Assembly: GCF_014297335.1 (NCBI RefSeq)
Contig: NZ_JACOQH010000004.1
Location: 124,001 to 188,000 of the forward strand
Direction: 5' to 3'
Origin: Roseburia_D yibonii
Lineage (GTDB): Bacteria > Bacillota > Clostridia > Lachnospirales > Lachnospiraceae
Length of the DNA stretch: 64,000 bases
In this document: positions 52,341 through 61,161 of the stretch, in pieces
Layout: the number at the start of each line of letters is the position of its first letter
Position numbering within the stretch: position 1 is the stretch's first letter
Notes under the pieces: generated by a model
What the model saw: only the letters and a program-made list of their open reading frames with translations
Database searches by the model: none
What the model was told of the DNA's origin: nothing
Position numbers and translations under genes: made by a program

Positions 52341-53738
52341 CTAATTTATGTCTGATGCATCTGTTACTTCATCTGCAGCAATTCCTTTTTCTGCTTTCAG
52401 TTTTTTATTTGCATCTTCAACATTCATTCTTGAAAGTGCAAACATAATCAATACATCAAAGATTAACGGAAGCCAAAGATACATGAACTGCATCATATCA
52501 AGTGCAGACTGTGGCTGAGTTGCATTTGTTCCGACATATCCACTGAGCTCAAGCATCCATCCAACAACAGCGGTTCCAATACCTCCACCGATTTTTACAC
52601 CAAGAGAAGTACAAGAGTACATCGTTCCATCAATTCTCTTTCCCTGTGTAAGATAAGTGTATTCAGAGCAGGATGCAATAACAGCATTCATATCTCCCTG
52701 CCATGGTCCCTGACCTAAGGCTGCAAGAGCTGTAAACGCCATCATCAGCGGAACACTACCCATATATCCGGCAACAACAACAAGTGCTCTACCGATGACT
52801 GCTAAGACATAACCTCTTAAGTTCAGTTTATACATGCCTTTCCACTTACCAACTAATGTCGGTGTAAAAATCAGGGCAATGATCAGTGGAATATTTACTG
52901 CCCATGCAAATTGTCCAAACAAATTCTTATTTTTCAGTACCCATGTCATGTAATAAATGCCAGCTCCAATCATGGCACCATATAACTGCTGTAAAATATA
53001 TGTTCCACAAATCATCATGTAATATTTGTTTTTGACAAGAAGCTTGAATGCCTGTACCATTCCATACTTTTCATTATCATTCTTTACTTCTCCTTCATTA
53101 AGTTCTTCCTCCGGAAGTTCCTTAACAGAAAGTGCTGAAATCGTATTTACGACCAGACCAATGATTGCATAGATAATAGCAACCGTTCTCCATGCCGCAG
53201 CATCTCCACCACATTTATCTACAAATCCAACTGTAATCGCCTGAATCAGAAGACTTGTTGAAAATGCAAAAATAAAACGGTAAGATCCCATCTGTACACG
53301 CTCTTTGCTGTTCTTTGTAATCAGTGACGTAAGTGCTGAATAAGCAATATTGTTTGCTGTATAAAACACACCATTTAACAGTGTATAAGAAATAAAGAAC
53401 CATGCATATTTAGCCGTTGTTCCCAAACTCACCGGTACTGCAAAGCAGCCGACCAGCGTAATGGCACAACCAATATATCCGTATAGCATCCAGGGTTTCG
53501 CTTTTCCCATTTTACTGTGTGTTTTGTCAATCATTGATCCAAAAAATATATCCGTAAAACCATCAAATAGTTTTGATACGGCAATCAGGGTACCCACGAC
53601 ACCTGCAGCAAGTCCTACCGAGTCCGTCAGATAGACCATCATAAAAGATGTCAGGAACGCATAGACTACATTACCTGCAATATCACCTGATCCGTATCCA
53701 ATTTTGTTATACCATTTCAAATACTTTTTTTCTTCCAT
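52341..53738 (-). CDS. GPH-family glycoside:cation symporter
   Basis: A 465-residue MFS-type permease with 12 hydrophobic segments. N-terminal KIGYGSGDIAGNVVYAFLTSFMM is the melibiose-carrier (MelB) family mark; a DxxTD-like SKLFDGFTDIFFGSMIDKT lies in the first loop. It lacks the C-terminal IIA domain of LacS. Together with the next gene it probably imports lactose or a beta-galactoside. Confidence 0.9.
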   Translation of the reverse strand: MEEKKYLKWYNKIGYGSGDIAGNVVYAFLTSFMMVYLTDSVGLAAGVVGTLIAVSKLFDGFTDIFFGSMIDKTHSKMGKAKPWMLYGYIGCAITLVGCFAVPVSLGTTAKYAWFFISYTLLNGVFYTANNIAYSALTSLITKNSKERVQMGSYRFIFAFSTSLLIQAITVGFVDKCGGDAAAWRTVAIIYAIIGLVVNTISALSVKELPEEELNEGEVKNDNEKYGMVQAFKLLVKNKYYMMICGTYILQQLYGAMIGAGIYYMTWVLKNKNLFGQFAWAVNIPLIIALIFTPTLVGKWKGMYKLNLRGYVLAVIGRALVVVAGYMGSVPLMMAFTALAALGQGPWQGDMNAVIASCSEYTYLTQGKRIDGTMYSCTSLGVKIGGGIGTAVVGWMLELSGYVGTNATQPQSALDMMQFMYLWLPLIFDVLIMFALSRMNVEDANKKLKAEKGIAADEVTDASDIN

Positions 53739-53905
53739 CGAATTTCTTTGCTCCTCATCTTCATCGCACTTAGAATCTCAATATGGCTAACCGTATGATA
53801 TCTAATTCTGTTTTTTTCTCTGATTTTGTCTGATTGCTCTGTATATCCGGGCTTTACATTACAATCAGACTCTCTTTCCTTGTTTACGGGTCACATGAAA
53901 CTTTA

Positions 53906-56900
53906 TTATCCCTTTACATACGGTATCAGTGTAAACTGAAACCGGAATAATACATCATCAAATCGGTACTGCTCCAATACAACCGGACCACAACTATTAG
54001 AACCAATGCCATTTAATGCGTAGTCAACACAGAATACTACACTATCTGATTCTATTAATTCATAATTATGCGTTTTCTTCTCAAGTTCTTCCTGTGTATA
54101 ATAAGAAGCATTGAATGAAAATGCCTTTTCTGCGGATGCCACAATTCCATATCGACTGTTGTTAAGCTCTACATATTCACAATCATAATGGCTTCCATTT
54201 TCCTGTGGACGGATATAGTCCTCATGTAAATCCCCTACATCTGCCCGGTACAAACCGTGGCTCGCAGCCTGATGTTTATCACAATAACTTTCCTGTGGTC
54301 CCATTCCAAAGTATCTTACAGCTGAAAGTTTTTTATCCAGGAACATCCTCACACCAAATCTCGGAAGATCCGGGAATTCATCGTCTTTTGTTACTGCAAT
54401 ATCTGCATCAATCTTTCCAGCAGCTTCTATTTTCCATGTAATCGTCACATCAAGAATCTTCTGTACTGTCTCTGCCACAACGGAAGCATGGCTTGTAATC
54501 TTCACACCATGTTTTCCCTGCACAGCCTCTGTCGTATAGGCTCTTGTGTAAGCCTTATCATAGTGGGCTTTCTTCCATTCAGACTTGATGTACATATCGT
54601 TATCTGTTGGAGCTCTCCAAATATTTAATTCCATCGGATGGTTCAAGTATTCCCGCCCTGCGAATTTCATCTCTGTAAAGAGTGCAGTACGTTTGTCTAT
54701 GGTATAAGCAAATTCACGCCCCTTGATATGAATCTGTGTATCATTTTCATTTACCTGTAATTCAGAGTCCACTACTGTTTCTGGTATCCATTTCTCTGCA
54801 AGTTTACATTTTGTATCCTCTTTACTTACCTCAATTTCATCAAATCCAAGAATATGGTCTTCATCCAACAGTGGCAATTCTTTTTTCAGATGGTAAATAA
54901 GTTTTAAATAACATTTCCCATTCTCTGGAACATTGATCTTCAGGTTTGTTTTTCCTTCCCCGTGTGGTGCCACAGAAAGCTCCGGAAGTATGCCTTTGCT
55001 GATCACAAGACCATCCTGTGTCAGTTCATAACTAATCTTCACATAATCTTTCAAGTCATCAAAATCCATGTAGTTATGAAGCACCAGTTCTCCGCTTTCT
55101 TTGTTATAGGAAATAACTCTTGCCGGGCGATAAACATTCTTGTATTCCAAAAGTCCTGTATGTACCGTTCTGTCCGGATATACTAATCCATCCATACAGA
55201 AGTTGCCATCATGAATTTCTTCGCCATGGTCGCCCCCATAAGCATATATAGTCTTTCCATTCTCAGCAGTTCCATGAGCAATCGCATGGTCACACCATTC
55301 CCAGACAAAGCCGCCGCACATTTTATCATTATCCTGAATCATCTGGAAGTAATCTTCAAAATCTCCAGGTCCGTTTCCCATGCTGTGACAGTACTCTACC
55401 AAAAGGAAGGGTTTGCTTCCATCTTTATCCAGATATTCCTGAATTTCGGAAAGCGCTGGGTACATCCGGCTGTACACATCCAGATTGCTGTAATCATATG
55501 TTTCATCATAATTACGGTATCTTGCACTCTCATATTGTGTGATACGGTCTGGATCAAAATTCTTTGTCCATTCCAGTGCTTTTTCAAAGTTGCAGCCATA
55601 AGCACTCTCATTTCCCATTGACCACATAACAATACAGAAACGGTTTTTGTCACGTTCCACCATGAGTTTTACGCGATCAACGATTGCCTCTTCCCATACC
55701 GGATCATCTGCAATCTTCTCATTCCATCGTTTGAACCGATTGTAATCAGTGTCTTCTTTTCTGTAGATCATAAATGGACCATGCGCTTCAATATCTGCTT
55801 CATCTATTACCATGAATCCATACTTGTCACACATTTCATAGAAAAATGGTGCGTTCGGATAGTGGCTGGAACGGATCGCATTAAAATTATGCTGCTTCAT
55901 TAACGTAAGATCGGTTGTAATCTGTTCCGGATTGATTGTAAATCCAGTAACCGGATCAGAATCATGTCGATTGACACCACGGAATTTAATCTTCTGTCCA
56001 TTTAAATAAATAACCTGGTCTTTAATCTCTATCTTTCTTAATGCAATGTGATCTACAATTACTTCATTCTCTGTTTCAAGAATCAGTTTATATAGATATG
56101 GATTTTCTGTATTCCAGAGTTCCGGACTTGCGATTTCTAATACAGCTGTTCCTTCTTCAGCAATACTTCCTAGTGCTACAACTGCTCCGTTTCTATCTTC
56201 AATCGAAATTTTTACATTTAACGGAGAGTAGAATTTCATTTCAATTTCTACTTTCGCAAGCATATCCTCAATTCTTGTTTTAATATGATAATCACTGATT
56301 GCCTGTTTTGGGCGTTTCAAAATGTACACATCCCGGAAAATACCACTCATACGGAATTTGTCCTGATCTTCCAAATAGGAACCATCACACCACTTCATTA
56401 CCAACACTGCCACCGTATTCGTTCCATCCTGAAGTACATCGGTAACATCAAACTCACTGGTCATATGCGAAACCTGGCTGTATCCTATGTAAGAGCCATT
56501 GATCCATACGTAAAAGCAACTGTCTACTCCTTCAAAGTTCAAAAAAGATTTTGGCGCTTTCTCATCTCTACTGTACTCAAAAGTATGTACATAGGCTCCA
56601 CACGGAATGTCCTGTGGCACATATGGTGGATCAAACGGAAATGGATACCGGATGTTTGTATACTGGTGTGTATCATATCCAGCCATCTGCCATACACTTG
56701 GAACCTGAATCTCATCAAAATTTTCTGTATCATAATTCTTCTCAAAGAAAGAATCCATAATGTCATAGATGCTGTTAAAATACTGGAATTTCCAAGTTCC
56801 ATTCAATAACTGCATACGATCTGACTCTTCTCTGTGTTCCACCAAGTTATCCATTCTTCTGGATGCCGGAATATAATAGGCTCTGGCTGGCATTGTGTTT

Positions 56901-56944
56901 TCGTGCAGTACGCTTAGATTTTCATAATAACGTGGTACGATCAT
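53906..56944 (-). CDS. lacZ: Beta-galactosidase, GH2 (LacZ)
   Basis: A 1012-residue GH2 enzyme of full length. Sugar-binding domain, immunoglobulin-like domain, TIM barrel with WSMGNESAYG (acid/base Glu) and FLLVEYCHSMGNGPGDF (nucleophile Glu), then the small-chain domain with GMGPQESYCDKH. No signal peptide, so cytoplasmic. Cleaves imported beta-galactosides. Divergent from the AraC gene at 57144. Confidence 0.97.
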   Translation of the reverse strand: MIVPRYYENLSVLHENTMPARAYYIPASRRMDNLVEHREESDRMQLLNGTWKFQYFNSIYDIMDSFFEKNYDTENFDEIQVPSVWQMAGYDTHQYTNIRYPFPFDPPYVPQDIPCGAYVHTFEYSRDEKAPKSFLNFEGVDSCFYVWINGSYIGYSQVSHMTSEFDVTDVLQDGTNTVAVLVMKWCDGSYLEDQDKFRMSGIFRDVYILKRPKQAISDYHIKTRIEDMLAKVEIEMKFYSPLNVKISIEDRNGAVVALGSIAEEGTAVLEIASPELWNTENPYLYKLILETENEVIVDHIALRKIEIKDQVIYLNGQKIKFRGVNRHDSDPVTGFTINPEQITTDLTLMKQHNFNAIRSSHYPNAPFFYEMCDKYGFMVIDEADIEAHGPFMIYRKEDTDYNRFKRWNEKIADDPVWEEAIVDRVKLMVERDKNRFCIVMWSMGNESAYGCNFEKALEWTKNFDPDRITQYESARYRNYDETYDYSNLDVYSRMYPALSEIQEYLDKDGSKPFLLVEYCHSMGNGPGDFEDYFQMIQDNDKMCGGFVWEWCDHAIAHGTAENGKTIYAYGGDHGEEIHDGNFCMDGLVYPDRTVHTGLLEYKNVYRPARVISYNKESGELVLHNYMDFDDLKDYVKISYELTQDGLVISKGILPELSVAPHGEGKTNLKINVPENGKCYLKLIYHLKKELPLLDEDHILGFDEIEVSKEDTKCKLAEKWIPETVVDSELQVNENDTQIHIKGREFAYTIDKRTALFTEMKFAGREYLNHPMELNIWRAPTDNDMYIKSEWKKAHYDKAYTRAYTTEAVQGKHGVKITSHASVVAETVQKILDVTITWKIEAAGKIDADIAVTKDDEFPDLPRFGVRMFLDKKLSAVRYFGMGPQESYCDKHQAASHGLYRADVGDLHEDYIRPQENGSHYDCEYVELNNSRYGIVASAEKAFSFNASYYTQEELEKKTHNYELIESDSVVFCVDYALNGIGSNSCGPVVLEQYRFDDVLFRFQFTLIPYVKG

Positions 56945-57036
56945 AAATAGCTCTCCTCCAATACATATACTTTTTTGTTCTTTGTTTTCCTAAAGCAAAC
57001 CTTATACTTTACTTTTTGTTTACGTTCCTTAGTTAT

Positions 57037-57097
57037 GCTATATATAGCTTATCCTAATTCGCAAAATATGTCTATGAATTGGATTAGACAAAATATG
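57037..57097. promoter_or_regulatory. Divergent lacZ/AraC regulatory region
   Basis: Contains the palindrome GCTATATATAGC (57037-57048), an inverted repeat ATCCTAATTC/GAATTGGAT (57051 and 57076), and a CAAAATATG direct repeat (57062 and 57089, 27-bp apart). Such arrangements suit an AraC-type activator. The AraC promoter may be TTAGAC-18-TACAAT at about 57084-57113. Confidence 0.45.
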
Positions 57098-57143
57098 CAC
57101 TAAATGATACAATGATAAAAAGTACGAAAAGAGGTGCTGTCCT

Positions 57144-58007
57144 ATGTATTTGAACACCGGTTATTTGAACCACTCACATATGGATTTCAAAGACAAAAGT
57201 CGTCCGCTGATTGTCGGTAGCTGTGGTACTTACCGTCTTTCCAGACATCCCAAACTTCCGACCTACCGTCCAAGGGGTCGTCTGGATTATCAGATTATAT
57301 ATATCACTGCTGGTTGTGGGCATTTTCATTTTGATAATGTAAATAATGAAACGATTGTTCCAGCCGGCAACATTGTACTGTACAGACCGAAAGAACTCCA
57401 AAAATATGAATATTACGGAGAAGATAAGACAGAAGTATACTGGATTCACTTCACAGGAAGCAATGTAAAAAATATCTTACGTCAATATGGGTTTCCGGAT
57501 AAAGAACGTGTCTTTCAAGTGGGTACATCTAATGAATATGAACAAATTTTCAAACGTATCATTATCGAGCTCCAACGCTGTCAAGACAATTATGAGGAAA
57601 TGCTTGTCCTTTTGCTACGTCATCTTCTGATCAGTTTCCACCGGGAACTGACAAGAGAGCACATATTAAAAAATGAATATCTTGATCATGAGATGGATAA
57701 TGCTGTTACCTTTTTCAGTGAAAACTACAATCAAAATATCAATATTGATGATTATGCTGCCTCACGAGGCATGAGTGTCAGCTGGTTTATCCGAAATTTC
57801 AAAAAATATACCGGTTCTACACCAATGCAATTCATTGTGGGAATCCGTATCAACAATGCTCAGATGTTACTTGAAACAACAATTTATTCCATCAATGAGA
57901 TTTCTAAGATTGTCGGATATGATAACCAGCTTTATTTCAGCCGGCTTTTTCACAAGCTGAAAGGATATTCGCCAAGAGAATACAGAAAAATAAGAAATAA
58001 GTTATGA
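57144..58007 (+). CDS. AraC-family transcriptional regulator, likely lacZ regulator
   Basis: A 287-residue protein with N-terminal cupin (RGRLDYQIIYITAGCGHFHF) and C-terminal HTH pair (INIDDYAASRGMSVSWFIRN, then NEISKIVGYDNQLYFSRLFH). GAGGTG lies 7 nt before the ATG. Divergent from lacZ with repeats between, so a sugar-responsive activator is likely. Confidence 0.92.
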   Translation: MYLNTGYLNHSHMDFKDKSRPLIVGSCGTYRLSRHPKLPTYRPRGRLDYQIIYITAGCGHFHFDNVNNETIVPAGNIVLYRPKELQKYEYYGEDKTEVYWIHFTGSNVKNILRQYGFPDKERVFQVGTSNEYEQIFKRIIIELQRCQDNYEEMLVLLLRHLLISFHRELTREHILKNEYLDHEMDNAVTFFSENYNQNINIDDYAASRGMSVSWFIRNFKKYTGSTPMQFIVGIRINNAQMLLETTIYSINEISKIVGYDNQLYFSRLFHKLKGYSPREYRKIRNKL

Positions 58008-58043
58008 AATCTATAATGCCCGTAAAAAACCAAATGCCAAAAA

Positions 58044-58090
58044 AGGATGCCACCGAATCAAAGCAGATTACGTGACATCCTCTTCTTTTT
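58044..58090 (+). terminator. Terminator of the AraC gene
   Basis: AGGATG-CCAC pairs with GTG-ACATCCT across about 18 nt, followed by TCTTCTTTTT. Confidence 0.7.
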
Positions 58091-58097
58091 ATTAGTG

Positions 58098-58500
58098 CTA
58101 TTTTATGAATTCAACCGAATAGTAATACATGTACTCATTATCGGTATCTATATACTCCCCTGTAATATCCTGTATTGGCAACGAACTTAACCCCTTTTCT
58201 CCATAAATCAGTGCCGCTAATCCTTGCTCTGTTCCATACTCTATCTTGCATTTGTTTTCAATAGACGTTGCTGATCTTCCATAATATTCCCTGTTTGTAA
58301 CTCCCTCCAAAATTGGTATTTCTGTCATATATTTTGAATATTTATCTGCTGCGATGAGCTTTGCAGTAAAATTATCAAAATCCGGTGTAATGACAATCAA
58401 TCCGTTTGTGGAAGATTTCACATCTTCATAGGAAAGTTCCAAAACTTTTTTATGTGAAACTCATTGTCTAAGCTGATATTCTGACAAATAAATAGTGTCT
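58098..58500 (-). pseudogene. Broken paralogue of the membrane-anchored XRE regulator
   Basis: Residues GLIVITPDFDNFTAKLIAAD, NREYYGRSATSIE and EQGLAALIYGEKGLSSLPI match the external domain of the protein at 41166. The N-terminal DNA-binding and membrane parts are missing; an A-run near 58450 lost one base (ATAAAAAAG), breaking the frame. A remnant. Confidence 0.75.
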
Positions 58501-58505
58501 GCTGA

Positions 58506-59165
58506 TTAAGCAGATATCTGCAACTTCCAGCTCTTACATCTGTTCCAGTCATGCCAGAAGCGGAACAGACGCAAAAGAGCGTAAAGTATTCGCCTCTGAA
58601 TCCTGAACAGATTCGTCACGAATACAGATAATGCGATAGAAGTCAACTGCGTTCCTTCCAGTTTTGTGGTAATGCAGCTCATACCATAACAGCGTTTGCT
58701 CAGGCTGAAGGTGCGCTCCACTTCGATTCTATCGGTATTATCCTGATACTCCTGTTTTTTATCAACTTTTGCTGTAGCGCTTGGTCTGCCAAGCTTTGGA
58801 CCTGATAACCGGATTCCATGTTCCTTGCAATAGCTCCTGTTTTCCCTGGTCCGGTATATCTGATCTGCCAGAACTCGTTCCGGATAATAACCGGTACGCT
58901 CTCTGAATCGTTCTATTGCTTCAATCAGGCAGGTGCTCTCGTTGTATGCCTCGAAAGATATTTTTTCGATACGCCCATAACCTTCGCTGTCAAGACTGAG
59001 ATCAAATTTTGCACCAAATTCAACCGGTGCTTTGACCTTGCCTCTGACGATCGGCCGGAGCCATGGCTGTGAAATACTTACAATGCGGTGCTCCACAGAA
59101 TGAACTCTGTTATCATACATATACTGTTGCTGTTCATAATTAAATTGTATTAAACATCTGCTATA
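58506..59165 (-). pseudogene. IS transposase C-terminal fragment (IS5/IS1182-type DDE)
   Basis: SISQPWLRPIVRGKVKAPVE, PVEFGAKFDLSLD and KKQEYQDNTDRIEVERTFSL are C-terminal DDE-transposase sequence. Its N-terminal third is absent. Exact IS family not settled. Confidence 0.75.
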
Positions 59166-59225
59166 TGTGTACACGTTCATTATAATGCTTATATCTGAAT
59201 GCCCCATGAGATACTCAAGTGTCAA
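59160..59225 (-). pseudogene. Tyrosine-recombinase fragment fused in frame to the transposase fragment
   Basis: TLEYLMGHSDISIIMNVYTY matches the end of Tn916-type integrases (compare the one at 27980). It runs in frame into the IS fragment, so the chimaeric frame is a deletion product and not a functional protein. Confidence 0.75.
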
Positions 59226-59328
59226 TCCACAAAATTTGCAGATTTACATTTCTAATATAAAAAGTACATTATCATTTCGCCATGCACAAAGAATACCCGC
59301 ATGTTGCTAATTAATCATTTTCTCTTCC

Positions 59329-60339
59329 TTACTGTTTATTATAATGCTTTGTGACTTTCTTTACTTCAACATTATTTTTTTCTATCAAAATCTGTGAACT
59401 CGTATCAATCACTAAATCCTTTTTTACTCTCTCACATATATAATAGTCTTGATTTTCCATGATTACGACATATTCTGGATATTCTTCATCGGTCTCAATA
59501 ACGTACTTATCATTTGTATATCCGTTTTGAGAAATACCATATTTTATAATTTTATAATTCGTTTGTGTAACTTCTTTTACCCACCCATAGAACCATACTA
59601 TTCCAATGAAAATAACATATATAATAACCACTAACCATAGTTTGTCTTTGCTTTTCCCCTTATTTTTACAACAACTTTTCTTCTTAATATTTTTTCTATT
59701 TTTTCTTTCCTCTCTCTTGTTTGCGCCCAACGCTACTATTCCAAAATAATTCAATCCAACTACCGTAAAAAACAGCACAATAACTATATTAATCCATTCT
59801 ATTTTTTTATATTCACACATTTCATTTATTATTTTATTAACATCAAAAGCATATACCTTAACAATAGCTATCAACAAAATCACTCCACCTTCGATTAGCC
59901 ATAAAAAAACACTTTTGATAACTTTCAAAAATATAAATGAATCTGAAACCCATATATTCATAAATAATATAGTAAAAAATCCTATTATTAAAATACTCGT
60001 CAAATATAGAACGAATTGGCAGGTAAAATTTTGATTAACATAAATATCATTCCAACTGACATTATAATAACATGCGCCACCCGCTAAATATGAAAAATAT
60101 ACCGTTTTAAGCCCCCAATATAAAATTGTCAGTGTTGAAATAACTATTGCCAATTTTTCACTAACATTACTCGGTTTTCTTTTCTTATTTTTTTTCGAAT
60201 AAAAAGATATAAAATAAGTTCGGATTTCGTTATAACCTAATGTATTTTTCAAAATATCTATTGACTTCCCTGTATTAGTTTTCACTATTTTTCCTTTATC
60301 TTGTACCTTTTTCATTATATATTCCTCTCCTCGTATCAA
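59329..60339 (-). CDS. AT-rich orphan membrane protein
   Basis: About 336 residues with about five membrane segments (for example LAIVISTLTILYWGLKTVYF, FVLYLTSILIIGFFTILFMN, LWLIEGGVILLIAIVKVYAF), a lysine-rich loop (about 225-245) and an external C-terminal domain. No family recognised. Its base composition is much lower in GC than the core genes, so recent acquisition is likely. The start may be the second Met (residue 9). Confidence 0.6.
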   Translation of the reverse strand: MIRGEEYIMKKVQDKGKIVKTNTGKSIDILKNTLGYNEIRTYFISFYSKKNKKRKPSNVSEKLAIVISTLTILYWGLKTVYFSYLAGGACYYNVSWNDIYVNQNFTCQFVLYLTSILIIGFFTILFMNIWVSDSFIFLKVIKSVFLWLIEGGVILLIAIVKVYAFDVNKIINEMCEYKKIEWINIVIVLFFTVVGLNYFGIVALGANKREERKNRKNIKKKSCCKNKGKSKDKLWLVVIIYVIFIGIVWFYGWVKEVTQTNYKIIKYGISQNGYTNDKYVIETDEEYPEYVVIMENQDYYICERVKKDLVIDTSSQILIEKNNVEVKKVTKHYNKQ

Positions 60340-60449
60340 GAATGCACTGTATAATATTTATTCCAAAATGGCTTTTGCAGATAGTTTGTTATTCATTTTT
60401 GTTGAAATATTAAGGCGTTGAACTTACGTCCTCTGCCATTACTGATACT

Positions 60450-60962
60450 ACTCTATAAAGTCCTACTCAAACACATCCTATCAAAATGAGGCGCTAAAGT
60501 CATTAACTCGTTATCGCTTTGATAAATTTCAGGAACCAACTTCTGAGATTGACGAAATTGAAGCCGAAATCAAATCCATTATAGATGAGATCAATTCTCC
60601 GATTCTAACGATTTCAGGAATCAGTTACAACATGGGTGCCATGATTATTGCTGAAATCGGTGACTTCAATCCGTTTCGACTCAACCGACAACGCTGGAAT
60701 GTCTCCATCTACTTACTAATCAGGGCAATTAGATAACTGTTATTCCCATATGGGAAAACGTGGTTCTCGCTATCTTCGATACGCCCTTTACAATACGACT
60801 AAATATGCCTGTATTTGGGATAAATCCTTTGGAGCATATCTTGCCAAGAAGCGATCTGAAAGTAAGCATTATAATGTTACTTAATCTCATGCCACAAAGA
60901 AACTTGTAAGAACCATTTATGCGATGGAAAAATCGGGACTGACATACAACAAGGCTGCTTAA
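60450..60962 (+). pseudogene. Decayed IS110-family transposase
   Basis: Frame 1: NEALKSLTRYRFDKFQEPTS, then ILTISGISYNMGAMIIAEIG, DFNPF. After a deletion/frameshift: LDNCYSHMGKRGSRYLRYAL, then an in-frame stop, then ATKKLVRTIYAMEKSGLTYN. This is the Transposase_20 half of an IS110 transposase with several inactivating changes. Flanks 60340-60449 and 60963-61161 hold no gene; an inverted repeat AATAGAGTG/CACTCTATT lies at about 60985-61012. Confidence 0.85.
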
Positions 60963-61161
60963 TCCTTTTTTATCAACATCTCCTAATAGAGTGCCTCTAA
61001 TGACACTCTATTTGTCATGCAATTTTCAAGGTTCAAATATATCTGAAATGCATTTCTGCAATTCATTCAAAATATTTCAGTTTCAGACTTGACTTTTAAT
61101 AGTTAGCCTTTTCAGTTTTCAACCTGTACCTCCCGAACTTCTTTCATACATATCTACCTAC

